This document shows, one piece after another, positions 17,065 to 26,406 of a stretch of DNA of 64,000 nt. The first letter of the stretch is position 1. The number at the start of each line of letters is the position of its first letter. The translations under genes were made by a program, and so were the position numbers. The DNA is taken from contig NZ_JAJLQW010000005.1 of the NCBI RefSeq assembly GCF_025548535.1, positions 186,001 through 250,000 of the forward strand, in the 5' to 3' direction. Below the pieces are notes generated by a model. That model saw only the letters and a list, made by a program, of their open reading frames with translations. It made no database searches and was not told the origin of the DNA. Source of the stretch: Undibacterium sp. Jales W-56. Its GTDB lineage: Bacteria; Pseudomonadota; Gammaproteobacteria; Burkholderiales; Burkholderiaceae_D.

Positions 17065-17163
17065 ATTTAATATCGATATGCAAGTTCAACATCGGTGCGC
17101 CAACAATGAGCGATTACGGCATGATCGACGTAATATGAAACAACTTCCTGTGAAGGTCGGACT

Positions 17164-18165
17164 ATGAATATCAGCGTACTTGGTGCCGGTGCCTGGGGCA
17201 CCGCCCTGGCGATTTCCCTGGCTGCCAGACATCCGGTGCTCCTTTGGGGGCGCAACGCTGAAGTCATGCGCGCCATGCAGGCCGAGCGCGACAACAAAAC
17301 CTATCTCGCCGGCTTTACCTTGCCGCCGCAATTGCAGGCTACCGCCGATTTTCAGCAAGCGATGACGCATGCCAGCGCAGACGATGATGGTTTGCTGATC
17401 ATTGCGACCTCGGTTGCCGGCCTGCGGCCTTTATTGGAGAAATGCCTGCCGTACCAACCAAGGCAGGTGGTGTGGCTGTGCAAGGGTTTTGAAGATGGAT
17501 CGCAATTATTGCCGCATCAGGTGGTACGCCAGGTGCTGGGCGACGGTGTGCTGGCAGGCGCGCTGTCTGGCCCCTCATTCGCGCAGGAAGTCGCCCGAGG
17601 CTTGCCATGCGCATTGACGATTGCATCGAATTCTGCCGAACTATGCCGGCAGGTCGTGAGCGCGGTGCATGGCAACGCGATCCGCGTGTATTCCAGCGAC
17701 GATGTCGTCGGCGTTGAAGTCGGTGGCGCCGTGAAAAATATTCTGGCGATTGCGACCGGTATTGCCGATGGCCTGGGTCTGGGTTTAAACGCGCGCGCCG
17801 CCTTGATGACGCGCGGCCTGGCCGAAATCAGCCGGCTCGGCGCCGCACTCGGTGGACGGGTAGAAACCTTGATGGGTTTGACCGGTGTCGGCGATCTGAT
17901 CCTGACTTGTACCGGCGACCTGTCGCGTAACCGTCAAGTTGGACTGGCACTGGCGCAAGGTAAATCGCTGGACCTGATTGTGCAAGAACTGGGTCACGTC
18001 GCGGAAGGCGTACGTTGTGCCAAGGCGGTCAGAACCCTGGCCGAAAGTTTGCAGATCGAGATGCCGATTACCAATGCCGTGGCGGGCGTATTGTTCGATG
18101 CGGTACCTGCACAGCAAATGATTGCGCGCTTATTGGCACGCGATGCCAAACAGGAAGGTCAATAA
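17164..18165 (+). CDS. gpsA: NAD(P)-dependent glycerol-3-phosphate dehydrogenase
   Basis: A 333-residue enzyme making sn-glycerol-3-phosphate from DHAP for phospholipid synthesis. Rossmann motif [11 protein letters not shown] at the N-terminus; [11 protein letters not shown]; catalytic lysine in [25 protein letters not shown] and SRNRQVG. GAAGG precedes the ATG. Full length. Confidence 0.97.
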   Translation: MNISVLGAGAWGTALAISLAARHPVLLWGRNAEVMRAMQAERDNKTYLAGFTLPPQLQATADFQQAMTHASADDDGLLIIATSVAGLRPLLEKCLPYQPRQVVWLCKGFEDGSQLLPHQVVRQVLGDGVLAGALSGPSFAQEVARGLPCALTIASNSAELCRQVVSAVHGNAIRVYSSDDVVGVEVGGAVKNILAIATGIADGLGLGLNARAALMTRGLAEISRLGAALGGRVETLMGLTGVGDLILTCTGDLSRNRQVGLALAQGKSLDLIVQELGHVAEGVRCAKAVRTLAESLQIEMPITNAVAGVLFDAVPAQQMIARLLARDAKQEGQ

Positions 18166-18178
18166 CAAGACCAGACAA

Positions 18179-18400
18179 TCAGCTGCGGCGATTGATGTTC
18201 CGGAAGCCCGGGAAACTTAATATCCGGATGATGACGGTTTCAGGCACATGCTGTTGCCTCAATAGCTCGCGGGTCTTTTTCAGACCCAGAGTCGACAGGT
18301 ACAGCCTCCCCAGATCCACCATAAAGCGCAGCAGAACGTCCTTACGCCGTAAGAAAATATGATGTTGCACTAGCTGTTTCCTGCGCCTGCTTCCTGACAT
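18179..18400 (-). CDS. Small basic hypothetical protein, 73 aa
   Basis: Not recognised. Basic protein MSGSRRRKQLVQHHIFLRRK..., with helical DLGRLYLSTLGLKK and RHxxPETVI-like segments. An AAAGGTG ribosome binding site precedes the ATG. Convergent with gpsA. It could be a small nucleic-acid-binding protein or an artefact of GC-biased sequence. Confidence 0.45.
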   Translation of the reverse strand: MSGSRRRKQLVQHHIFLRRKDVLLRFMVDLGRLYLSTLGLKKTRELLRQQHVPETVIIRILSFPGFRNINRRS

Positions 18401-18484
18401 GGTGGCACCTTTGCTGAGTCGACGGGCATGCGTATAGACGCCGCTCGTCCCGAGGTTCTCACTGTAACTGATTTTTCCTTGAAA

Positions 18485-18679
18485 TCAATCTTGCTCGCCA
18501 TCCAGCGGTATCTTTTTAACGATCAGTTTTTGTGCTTGCCGCACTGCCGATGGCGATTTTTGATGACTGCCGGCGTTCCTTTGTTTAGCGGCGACCGCGA
18601 CCGGATTGCGCGGCTTGGTCTGTGAAGGATCGAGACGGAAAGTCAGTTTCTGGCGCGTTCCTGACGTTTTATTAGCCAT
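18485..18679 (-). CDS. Small basic hypothetical protein, 64 aa
   Basis: Not recognised. Lysine/arginine-rich sequence beginning MANKTSGTRQKLTFRLD, with no membrane segment. A strong ribosome binding site AGGAAAGG precedes the ATG, which is the main support. Lies just downstream of hslU on the same strand and could be co-transcribed. Confidence 0.5.
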   Translation of the reverse strand: MANKTSGTRQKLTFRLDPSQTKPRNPVAVAAKQRNAGSHQKSPSAVRQAQKLIVKKIPLDGEQD

Positions 18680-18739
18680 CGCTGCTTTCCTTTCCTATCA
18701 TCCTGATCCCAGAAGTTTACTTTTACTGGCCCAGGCAAA

Positions 18740-20107
18740 TTACAAAACATAACGGGATAAATCTTCATTCACCGATAAGGCGGCTAATTTGTTCTCCACA
18801 TAGGCCGCGTCGATGACTACCGTACTGCCGGTGTTTTGATGCGCATCGAAAGAAATTTCTTCCAGCAGCTTTTCCATCACCGTGTAGAGCCGGCGTGCGC
18901 CGATGTTCTCGGTCGTTTCATTGACGGAAAACGCAATCCCCGCAAGTCTTTGCACCCCTTCGCTGCTGAATTCTACTGTCACGCCTTCGGTTGCCAGCAG
19001 CGCCTGGTATTGGCGCGTCAGGCAGGCATCGGTACCGGTCAGGATACGTTCAAAATCGGCGATCGACAAGGATTCCAGTTCCACGCGGATCGGAAAACGG
19101 CCTTGTAATTCAGGGATCAGGTCCGAAGGCTTGGCCAGGTGGAAAGCACCGGAGGCGATGAATAAAATATGATCGGTTTTGATCATGCCGTATTTGGTAT
19201 TCACGGTCGTGCCTTCGACTAAAGGCAACAGGTCGCGCTGCACACCGGCGCGCGACACTTCGGCACCGCCGGTCTCCGCGCGCGAAGCGATCTTGTCGAT
19301 CTCATCGAGAAACACGATACCGTTTTGTTCGACATTCCGGATCGCCTGTTGTTTCAGATCGTCTTCATTGACCAGCTTGCCGGCCTCTTCTTCGATCAGC
19401 AGTTTCAGCGCATCTTTGATCTTTAATTTACGCGATTTTTTGCGGCCGCTACCGACGCCGGAAAACATGGATTTGATCTGCTCGGTCATTTCTTCCATGC
19501 CGGGCGGTGCCATGATTTCCATCTGCGGCGCGGGTTCTGCGAGATCGATCTCAATCTCTTTATCGTCCAGAGCGCCTTCGCGCAGGCGCTTGCGGAAGGT
19601 TTGACGGGTCGGATTGTCTCCGCCCTTATCACCGGTTTTATGTTCAGCATCGCCAGCCGTTGCATCGCTGTTGGGAGTAAATCCAAAATCACGCGACGGC
19701 GGCAGCAGGATGTCGAGGATACGGTCTTCGGCTGCGTCTTCGGCGCGGGCGCGTACCTTGCGGGTCGCTGCTTCGCGGGTTTGCTTGATGCCGATGTCGA
19801 CCAGGTCGCGAATGATGGTATCGACGTCACGACCGACATAGCCGACCTCGGTGAATTTAGTCGCTTCGATTTTGATGAAAGGCGCATCGGCCAGTTTTGC
19901 CAGGCGACGGGCGATTTCCGTTTTGCCGACACCGGTCGGTCCTATCATCAGGATATTTTTCGGTGTGATCTCGTGACGCAGCGGTTCCGGCACCTGCTGC
20001 CTGCGCCAGCGATTGCGCAGGGCGATGGCGACCGCACGTTTGGCGCGATCCTGGCCGACCACATGCTTGTCGAGTTCGGAAACGATTTCTTGGGGAGTCA
20101 TGTTCAT
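18740..20107 (-). CDS. hslU: ATP-dependent protease ATPase subunit HslU
   Basis: A 455-residue AAA+ unfoldase of the HslVU protease. Walker [10 protein letters not shown], pore loop GYVGRD, Walker [11 protein letters not shown], sensor region [15 protein letters not shown], and C-terminal SRYVL that docks into HslV. The I-domain is slightly long ([15 protein letters not shown] linker). Starts at MNMTPQEIV; the second Met is also possible. Lies 15 bp after hslV, same transcript. Confidence 0.97.
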   Translation of the reverse strand: MNMTPQEIVSELDKHVVGQDRAKRAVAIALRNRWRRQQVPEPLRHEITPKNILMIGPTGVGKTEIARRLAKLADAPFIKIEATKFTEVGYVGRDVDTIIRDLVDIGIKQTREAATRKVRARAEDAAEDRILDILLPPSRDFGFTPNSDATAGDAEHKTGDKGGDNPTRQTFRKRLREGALDDKEIEIDLAEPAPQMEIMAPPGMEEMTEQIKSMFSGVGSGRKKSRKLKIKDALKLLIEEEAGKLVNEDDLKQQAIRNVEQNGIVFLDEIDKIASRAETGGAEVSRAGVQRDLLPLVEGTTVNTKYGMIKTDHILFIASGAFHLAKPSDLIPELQGRFPIRVELESLSIADFERILTGTDACLTRQYQALLATEGVTVEFSSEGVQRLAGIAFSVNETTENIGARRLYTVMEKLLEEISFDAHQNTGSTVVIDAAYVENKLAALSVNEDLSRYVL

Positions 20108-20122
20108 CAGGCTAATCCGGGC

Positions 20123-20659
20123 TTATTCTAAGGTTTCTATGGTGTGCGACAAATTGGTGTAGATGCACAATTCACCGGCGATCGTCAGGGATTTTTTAAC
20201 GATTTCAATTGGCGATAAATCGGTATTTTCTTGCAAGGCCTTTGCCGCAGATTGCGCAAAGGTTCCGCCAGAGCCGATCGCACCGATACCGTCAGTCGGT
20301 TCCAATACATCGCCATTGCCGGTGATGACCAGCGTGGTTTCTTTATCCGCGACCAGCAGCATGGCCTCCAGGCGACGCAGCATGCGGTCGGTGCGCCAGT
20401 CTTTGGCCAGCTCTACCGATGCGCGCATCAGATGTCCTTGATGTTTTTCCAGCTTCGCCTCGAACCGTTCTATCAGGGTGAACGCATCGGCAGTCCCGCC
20501 GGCAAAACCTGCCAGCACTTTATTGTGATACAGCTTGCGCACTTTGCGGGCGGTGCCCTTCATGACGATATTGCCTAAAGTAACCTGGCCGTCGCCGCCC
20601 AGTGCCACCAGATTGCCGCGTCGCACTGACAAGATGGTCGTGCCGTGAAATTGTTCCAT
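20123..20659 (-). CDS. hslV: ATP-dependent protease subunit HslV
   Basis: A 178-residue proteasome-like peptidase. The start [15 protein letters not shown] places the mature catalytic Thr after the HG processing site; GGTADAFTL and GNGDVLEP are typical. Start at 20659 with GAGG upstream. An in-frame longer start adds a 14-residue tail not found in the family. Confidence 0.97.
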   Translation of the reverse strand: MEQFHGTTILSVRRGNLVALGGDGQVTLGNIVMKGTARKVRKLYHNKVLAGFAGGTADAFTLIERFEAKLEKHQGHLMRASVELAKDWRTDRMLRRLEAMLLVADKETTLVITGNGDVLEPTDGIGAIGSGGTFAQSAAKALQENTDLSPIEIVKKSLTIAGELCIYTNLSHTIETLE

Positions 20660-20683
20660 GTGATCCTCGATGATGTTACTTGC

Positions 20684-20786
20684 AGAGCTTACCCAAAACA
20701 CAGAAAACGCTTTCGCTATAGACAGATAGCCGCCAAAACGCTCACCACTCTACCTTTTAAGCGTGAACAGTTTTGTGTAAGTCTTA
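20684..20786. repeat. Short TIR-bearing repeat, possible degenerate family A relative
   Basis: About 103 bp with ends AGCTTACCCAAAACACAG (left) and AGTTTTGTGTAAGTCTTA (right), an imperfect inverted repeat resembling the CTTACGCAAAAC ends of the MITE-like family. The interior is shorter and not clearly related. Sits between hslV and the STAS gene and contains any hslVU promoter. Confidence 0.4.
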
Positions 20787-20900
20787 ATGTTTATCTATTG
20801 GCAAACAGCGAATCAGCGCTGCAATGAATTAGCTTACCCTGAGAAATGGGGCGTATCCCCAAAATTACAAGATAGAACAGAAGCGGAAGACGGTGTTGGA

Positions 20901-22316
20901 TTAATGCTTGCGCGGAAAGATGGTGGCGACGTTTTTCAGGCCCATAGCATTGAACAGCGCCATGACCAGGTAATTCACTTCGGCAAACTGGATATGCGTG
21001 TCGCGCGCGGCAGAGATCGGTACCAGGCCATTCAAAAGTTGGGCAGAAGCGCCAAATTCGACTCTTTCCAGCTTGGAGCAATCCAGGATCAGGGGATTGT
21101 GGAAAGTCTTGGCATGCTCGGCAATGCGACTGATCAGGATATCCGTCTTACCATCAATCACCGACGGCATCATGAAGCGATTGGACGGCTGCAGGGTTTC
21201 TATCCGCAAATCGGGGAGCGAGGTCGTGACTTTATTGATCGGTGCTTCAAATGACGGTGGAGAAACTTCAAACGTAATGCAGTAATCCATGCTGACTTCT
21301 TCAAACGCGTGTTCAAAGTGGAGCAATTGCAGTATCTCTAGCAGCAACAGCCAGGGCGCTTCCGTTTCGTCACGCCGTCCAACCTGCAAGATGGCGCGGA
21401 TGTTATCCGCCAGGTCCTGGGCGGCGACCAGCATCAGATCATGCTTGGTTTTTTTCAGGTTTTTGATCGCACGCAGCAGCAAACCGCAACCGATAGGGTC
21501 AACTTCTTTTACGCGGGTGAAGTCGAGTTTCAGGCTTTGGCTGTTTAAACTGATCTGCTTTAAACGCTCTAATACCTTGACGATATTGGCATCGAGTTTT
21601 GCCGGGAAAGACAGGCTGGCAGTAGTTTGATCTGCATCGATTTCTGTATCTGCATCCGCTTCATCGGGACCATGCCAGATCGGGGGGGAGGTTTCAAATT
21701 TGCTGGCGTAGTCGAGCGACAGATGTTCAAATTGTTGCTGATCGCCGGTGATCTGATACAGGTCGAACAGCATATACCAGCCGACCTGTTCGACCTGACC
21801 CAGGCTATTGTTATGGATCGCCGCTTGCAGCATGTGCGCCGCGACTTCGTTTTGACCGCTGGCGAATAAAATCGCTGCCTCTTCCAGCAAGGGCACCGAT
21901 TCGGTCTCTGCCAGTTCGGCCATCATGACATCGACATGCTGGCCTATCAGGGAATCAGGTGCCGGTATTTCCAACGGCAGGGTGCTTTGAAAATCAGCGA
22001 CCTGTTCAGCTGGCCTTGCGTCAGGCTGGTTCGGCCCTTTTTTTCCAGCGGCATCAGGTGCAGTCTTGGCAGGAATCGGACTTCTGGTCTTACCCATGTC
22101 GCGCGACATTTCAAATTCTATCGCATCGATTTTACGGGCTGTGGCGCGTGCCACATGGCGTTGCGCCATGATCGATTGAGACGCCAACTCATCCTCAGGC
22201 GGCACCATGATGTCGGTATTGCCGCTTTTTGAACGTGTTTTTTTAGCAGAAGTTTTCTGCGAGGAGTCGTTCTCCTGCTGACTATTCTTCTTGCCGAAAA
22301 GCGAAAAAATCCCCAC
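20901..22316 (-). CDS. STAS-domain protein with helical repeat linker
   Basis: A 471-residue cytosolic protein of a Burkholderiales-type family. The N-terminal ~115 residues are basic, low complexity; a TPR-like region follows (AAILFASGQNEVAAHMLQAA). Two STAS-like halves come next: LDFTRVKEVDPIGCGLLLRAI and LILDCSKLERVEFGASAQLL. Both match the anti-sigma-antagonist fold, but a phosphorylatable Ser/Thr is not obvious. Start is GTG with AGGAA five bases upstream. Function unknown; possibly a scaffold sensing a phospho-relay partner. Confidence 0.75.
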   Translation of the reverse strand: MGIFSLFGKKNSQQENDSSQKTSAKKTRSKSGNTDIMVPPEDELASQSIMAQRHVARATARKIDAIEFEMSRDMGKTRSPIPAKTAPDAAGKKGPNQPDARPAEQVADFQSTLPLEIPAPDSLIGQHVDVMMAELAETESVPLLEEAAILFASGQNEVAAHMLQAAIHNNSLGQVEQVGWYMLFDLYQITGDQQQFEHLSLDYASKFETSPPIWHGPDEADADTEIDADQTTASLSFPAKLDANIVKVLERLKQISLNSQSLKLDFTRVKEVDPIGCGLLLRAIKNLKKTKHDLMLVAAQDLADNIRAILQVGRRDETEAPWLLLLEILQLLHFEHAFEEVSMDYCITFEVSPPSFEAPINKVTTSLPDLRIETLQPSNRFMMPSVIDGKTDILISRIAEHAKTFHNPLILDCSKLERVEFGASAQLLNGLVPISAARDTHIQFAEVNYLVMALFNAMGLKNVATIFPRKH

Positions 22317-22570
22317 GTTATTCCTGAATATAAATAGTTGAAACTATTATCTGCTACTTTTGATTAAAAATATCGTTGGTCAAAGGTATAAGACCAATTT
22401 GGCGAGGCTAAAGTATAGTCTGAAACCCGTAATTTTTGTTACCTGTACGCGCTCTTTTGTCGCATTGGGAAGGTAAAAAAATCCTTATAAATTGTAACAG
22501 ACTCAATTTATTCTGGATTTGATCCGCCTTCGATTCATCGGATTCCTGACATGGGGAAAGAAAGAGGCGC

Positions 22571-22716
22571 GCAATGCGCTAATACTGTCCAGTTCAGCTC
22601 TACACATGCTTCGTCATTCCGGCGCAGGCCGGAATCCCTTGGCGTCATCGCCGAAAGACGCTGGATCCCTGCCTGCGCAGGGATGACGGCTTAACTGAAC
22701 GGCATTAGCGCAATGC
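22571..22716. repeat. Imperfect palindromic element (REP/ERIC-like)
   Basis: Outer arms GCAATGCGCTAAT (22571-22583) and ATTAGCGCAATGC (22704-22716) pair with one mismatch. Inner arms CGTCATTCCGGCGCAGG and CCTGCGCAGGGATGACG (22612-22688) form the common proteobacterial CGTCATTCC...GGATGACG repeat. Could fold into a long hairpin between the STAS gene and the TonB receptor. Confidence 0.65.
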
Positions 22717-22794
22717 CCCCTTTTTTTCATTTGCAGACAGCTGGCCCATTATTTTTAGTAAGTTTGTAATTTAAATACCCGGTGAGGCATGTAT

Positions 22795-24798
22795 TTAAAA
22801 CATGACTCGGACGCCGGCAACGACGCCGCGACCTGGTTGCGGCACACTTTCTTTTAACACCGAGGTGGCAAGACGAATATCCTGATTCAGCAGATTTTTC
22901 GCCAACAAGAACCAGGTGAGCTGACTGTTGTTGTAGGCATGGGTGTAGGTCAGGCTGGCATCGAGCTTGGTATAACCCGGCGTCACATAGTTTTCAAAAC
23001 TCGCCAGCCTGTCCTGGCTCTGGGCGCGCAATACATTGAATCCGCCATTCCACGGGCCCATTTTATAGTTGAGATCTGCGCCGAATCGGGTGGCCGGCTG
23101 CAGCGGCAGGTTGCCCGCATCATCCAGGGTACCGCGTGAGGTATCGGCAAAAGCGCGTGCCGACCATCCTTCGCCGTGCTGGTTATAACTCAGTTCAGCC
23201 TCTCCGCCCCGTATCGTGGCACTGGCTTGCGACCAGTAACGACGGGTAAATTCTGCATTGATGTCGGGATTGCCTTCGGCAGTGACTTTGGTGCCGTCGC
23301 TATGACCGTAAACGTAATTGCTGACTTTATTCAGGAAGGCATTGATTTTCCAGCGGACCAGGCCGGTGGTTTTTTGCGCGCTCAATTCCAGATTGCGCGA
23401 ACTTTCCTTTTTCAAGGCATTGCTGCCGATGTCGTAGGTTGCCGTCGATTCATGCGGGCCATTTGAATACAATTCTTCCGTGGACGGCGCGCGTTGAGCC
23501 ATCGAGAGCGTCGCACCTATGCCGTAGCCAGGGGTGAATTGCCATAAGCCGCCGGCCGATGCCGAGCCGATATTGAAGCTGCGGCCCGGTAACTGGAATT
23601 GCGCTGCCGGATCACGCTTGACGTTTTCTATGCGCGCACCGGCGCTCGCCATGACATCGCCAAACGCTTTTTGCTCGACCGCGAATAAGGCGAAGGAAGC
23701 GGATTTGGTGGTCGGTACGGTATCCGAGCGGCCCGTGCTGGCAGACAGGGCAGAGAAACGAATATGCTCTGTTTGCATGCCCCAGCTACCTTCCCAGCCA
23801 GCCCAGTTTTTATGCGCAAGACTGATGCGGGTTTCCAGCGATTTGTTGGTGAAATCGGTGATGGGCGTGCCATTTTGCATCTTCTCGGTATGCTTGTAAT
23901 CGGTATCAGCCAGCTTGAAATGCAGGGAATCAAAGCCCGCCAGCGGCGCTTTGATCATGCCGTCGATATCGAGGCGATTCTGCTGCAGATCGATGAACGA
24001 TTTTTCCGCAGTCGGGATGCCGTAACGATCGCTCATCGTCTGTACTGCGGCACCGGCATGACCCCAGTCCTTGATCAGGGCAGCGCCGATGCCGAAGCTC
24101 GATTCACGTGTGAAACTATTCGGTAATTTACCGCTCGCCGAGTTGGGATTGCCAGGCTCAGTCCGGCCGGGGATACGATAATCAGCGGTGCTGCGGGTAT
24201 TGCCATCGAGATGATAGGCCACATCGCCACTCGATCCCAGCAGCGAGAATGAGGCATTTTTTTCCTGGTTCACGCTACCGTAGCGGACTTCTGCTTCGCC
24301 GCTGACTTGCTTGCTGAGCACCGTCGGAATACGTTCATCGACCACATTGACCAGGCCGCCGATCGCGCCGCTGCCGTACAGCAAAGCCGCCGGTCCGCGC
24401 AAAATTTCGATTTGCTGCGCCGTCGCGCTTTCGCTGGCGACCGCATGATCATTCGAGAGGCTGGAGACGTCGGCGACACCCATACCGTTTTGCAAAATTT
24501 TGACGCGGGGCCCTTCCAGTCCGCGAATAATCGGACGCGATGCACCGGCACCAAAACCGGAGGCGGCGACCCCCAATTCACCGCCCAGGGTATCGCCCAG
24601 GGAAGTGCCGAGTTTGGCGCGTAATTCAGGGCCGGACAGGATTTTGGCAGGCGTCAGGATTTGCATATTCTCGTCATTACCGAGTGGATTGGACGAGACG
24701 GTGACGGTATTAATAGCGCTGTCGGCGACAGCCGCAGAATTCAGTGATGCCAGGGCAGACAGCACCGCGCCGGCGATAAGGGAACGTTGAAAAGACAT
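22795..24798 (-). CDS. TonB-dependent receptor, ZnuD-like (probable zinc)
   Basis: A 667-residue outer-membrane receptor: signal peptide, plug (PIIRGLEGPRVKILQNG, SSLSNDHAV, RGPAALLYGSGAIGG, DERIPT), then a beta-barrel ending in VRVMF. The plug sequence resembles neisserial ZnuD-type zinc receptors. Start at MSFQRSLIAG, with AGGAAG four bases upstream; longer in-frame sequence is not signal-like. Context supports zinc: a DUF2946-like gene is directly upstream, and a Zur-like regulator and CobW GTPase are about 2-3 kb away. Substrate remains inference. Confidence 0.85.
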   Translation of the reverse strand: MSFQRSLIAGAVLSALASLNSAAVADSAINTVTVSSNPLGNDENMQILTPAKILSGPELRAKLGTSLGDTLGGELGVAASGFGAGASRPIIRGLEGPRVKILQNGMGVADVSSLSNDHAVASESATAQQIEILRGPAALLYGSGAIGGLVNVVDERIPTVLSKQVSGEAEVRYGSVNQEKNASFSLLGSSGDVAYHLDGNTRSTADYRIPGRTEPGNPNSASGKLPNSFTRESSFGIGAALIKDWGHAGAAVQTMSDRYGIPTAEKSFIDLQQNRLDIDGMIKAPLAGFDSLHFKLADTDYKHTEKMQNGTPITDFTNKSLETRISLAHKNWAGWEGSWGMQTEHIRFSALSASTGRSDTVPTTKSASFALFAVEQKAFGDVMASAGARIENVKRDPAAQFQLPGRSFNIGSASAGGLWQFTPGYGIGATLSMAQRAPSTEELYSNGPHESTATYDIGSNALKKESSRNLELSAQKTTGLVRWKINAFLNKVSNYVYGHSDGTKVTAEGNPDINAEFTRRYWSQASATIRGGEAELSYNQHGEGWSARAFADTSRGTLDDAGNLPLQPATRFGADLNYKMGPWNGGFNVLRAQSQDRLASFENYVTPGYTKLDASLTYTHAYNNSQLTWFLLAKNLLNQDIRLATSVLKESVPQPGRGVVAGVRVMF

Positions 24799-24876
24799 GA
24801 TACTTCCTGAAAAATGGAAAAAAACAAGCGTCATCGAATCGATGGCTCGTGACATTGCAGTGGGCAAATGGCCCGA

Positions 24877-25284
24877 TCAGGAGAGTAAAAGCGGTGGGGC
24901 GCGCGAGGAGAAATGCAGTAGTAGTGGTGCCAGCCAGCTTTGTTGCGCAGGCAGGTCGGACAGAACGGCGTTACCCGCCAGGTCCGGCAACGGCAGCGCT
25001 GCGGTGTGCAGGTAGTCTGCTGCCGTCAGGGCATCGAGAAACGCGCAGGAATGTAATTGCTTATCGTCGCCAAAAGGCGGGCTAAAAATTTCGAATGCCG
25101 TTGCTGCAGCTTGATTCTCTACGGCATTGACAGTCAGGTTGTAAGCGGGCTTGCCATTAATCCAGCCGGCATGCGCAATCCTGTGGCTTTGACCTACCCA
25201 CTGCGCCAGCAATAATGCGGGCAGCAGCAACCACAACAGCAGGCGGGCTGTTTGATGGGGGCGGGATAGAGAAAAAAGTCGCAT
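24877..25284 (-). CDS. DUF2946-like small membrane/exported protein
   Basis: A 135-residue protein with an N-terminal hydrophobic segment (LLLWLLLPALLLAQWVG), a QSHRIAH motif, an HSCAFLDALTAADYL motif and a second hydrophobic stretch at the C-terminus. This pattern resembles DUF2946 proteins that accompany metal (copper/zinc) TonB receptor genes. It lies upstream of the ZnuD-like gene on the same strand with a 78-bp gap. Role unknown; the His/Cys motifs could bind metal. Confidence 0.6.
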   Translation of the reverse strand: MRLFSLSRPHQTARLLLWLLLPALLLAQWVGQSHRIAHAGWINGKPAYNLTVNAVENQAAATAFEIFSPPFGDDKQLHSCAFLDALTAADYLHTAALPLPDLAGNAVLSDLPAQQSWLAPLLLHFSSRAPPLLLS

Positions 25285-25723
25285 GCTTAGGATGATTTTA
25301 CGGATATTTTTTAAAGCTTATTTTGTTTGGTAAGAATTTAGTAAAAAGCATTTTAATGTCACGCTGTTTGTAAAAACAAAATACAGCAAAATACGAAAGC
25401 ATCGTTTCTCGCCAGCTGCTTCTGGCCGGTCCATCTATAGTCTGCATATGACCAGGCTAGCTTCATAGAAGTTCGCATCATATCCCGAACTGGCGCCATC
25501 ACCGTATTGATGATTTTTGCAATTTCAGAATCTGCTGTACAACAAGCATTACACCAGACACGCAGCATTTCTCAGGCCAAGCCTTGCGCACCTTTTTGCA
25601 ATATTTCTTCAATGAAATAATCTGCATCAAGGCCGTCCGATTATGTGGTAAAAAACCGACATTCCTTTACTGAGTGCGCATAAAACCGTAGATTTATGCA
25701 ACTTGGTTGCATATTTAAAGTCG
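25285..25723. other. Gene-free stretch between DUF2946-like gene and dksA
   Basis: About 440 bases of AT-rich sequence with no convincing gene; it should contain the promoter for the DUF2946-like/ZnuD-like pair. A 69-codon minus-strand frame is cysteine-rich but has no ribosome binding site or family resemblance. No Zur-type operator could be assigned by eye. Confidence 0.4.
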
Positions 25724-25751
25724 AAAAAAGCGTGCATGGGTAGCGCACGCT
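25724..25751 (-). terminator. Rho-independent terminator of dksA
   Basis: On the minus strand AGCGTGC pairs with GCACGCT across a 9-base loop and is followed by a run of T residues (A-run at 25724-25729 on the plus strand). Confidence 0.85.
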
Positions 25752-25774
25752 TGTTTCATGCTGCTTGGAAATGA

Positions 25775-26230
25775 TTAATCGCCGTACAGTTTTTGTTTCA
25801 TTTCGCGTCTTTGCTGCGCTTCTAAAGACAAAGTCGCTGTCGGACGCGCTAACAGACGCGGAACGCCGATAGGTTCACCGGTTTCTTCGCACCAGCCGTA
25901 GTCGCCTTCATCGATGCTGGCGATGGATTGTTGAACTTTCTTTAATAATTTGCGTTCGCGATCGCGGGTCCGCAATTCCAAAGCATGTTCTTCTTCGATG
26001 GTGGCGCGATCGGCAGGATCGGGAACCAGTACGGTTTCGCGCAGATGTTCGGTAGTTTCGTCGGCGTTTTTAAGCAAATCCTTCTCTAGCTGTTGCAAAC
26101 GGGCTTTAAAAAATGCCAGTTGTGCAGCATTCATATAATCCTTCTCGCCCATCTTCAGAATTTCTTCCTCGGTGAGCAGAGCTGCGGGCGCATTGACTGT
26201 TGCAGTCGATTTAGGTGATTTAGTTGCCAC
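25775..26230 (-). CDS. dksA: RNA polymerase-binding transcription factor DksA (zinc-poor type)
   Basis: A 151-residue DksA/TraR protein: coiled-coil with DPADRATIEEEHALELR at the tip region, then the globular end. The usual four zinc cysteines are reduced to one: GWCEETGEPIG then LLARPTATLSLEAQ. This C-poor form is common in beta- and alphaproteobacterial DksA, and zinc should not be required for its fold. It modulates rRNA and amino-acid promoters with ppGpp. Neighbour of the CobW GTPase gene as in other Burkholderiales. Confidence 0.93.
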   Translation of the reverse strand: MATKSPKSTATVNAPAALLTEEEILKMGEKDYMNAAQLAFFKARLQQLEKDLLKNADETTEHLRETVLVPDPADRATIEEEHALELRTRDRERKLLKKVQQSIASIDEGDYGWCEETGEPIGVPRLLARPTATLSLEAQQRREMKQKLYGD

Positions 26231-26406
26231 TTCGCTGACTTTCGATACGACGGATTAACATACAAGTAATAGCTAAATTGCATTGAATCTACATTCGGCT
26301 AGCCATTATCCTCCCCTTACTGACAAAGTAAATGACATCCTGATGAAGTCTGTCCTTAGCTTGCTGGGGCGTAAATGCTGTTGCCCCAATTCAGTAGCCC
26401 GCTAGT

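Noticed and set aside
25359-25568. 69-codon cysteine-rich minus-strand frame
   Set aside because: No ribosome binding site and atypical composition; likely chance frame in AT-rich intergenic DNA.
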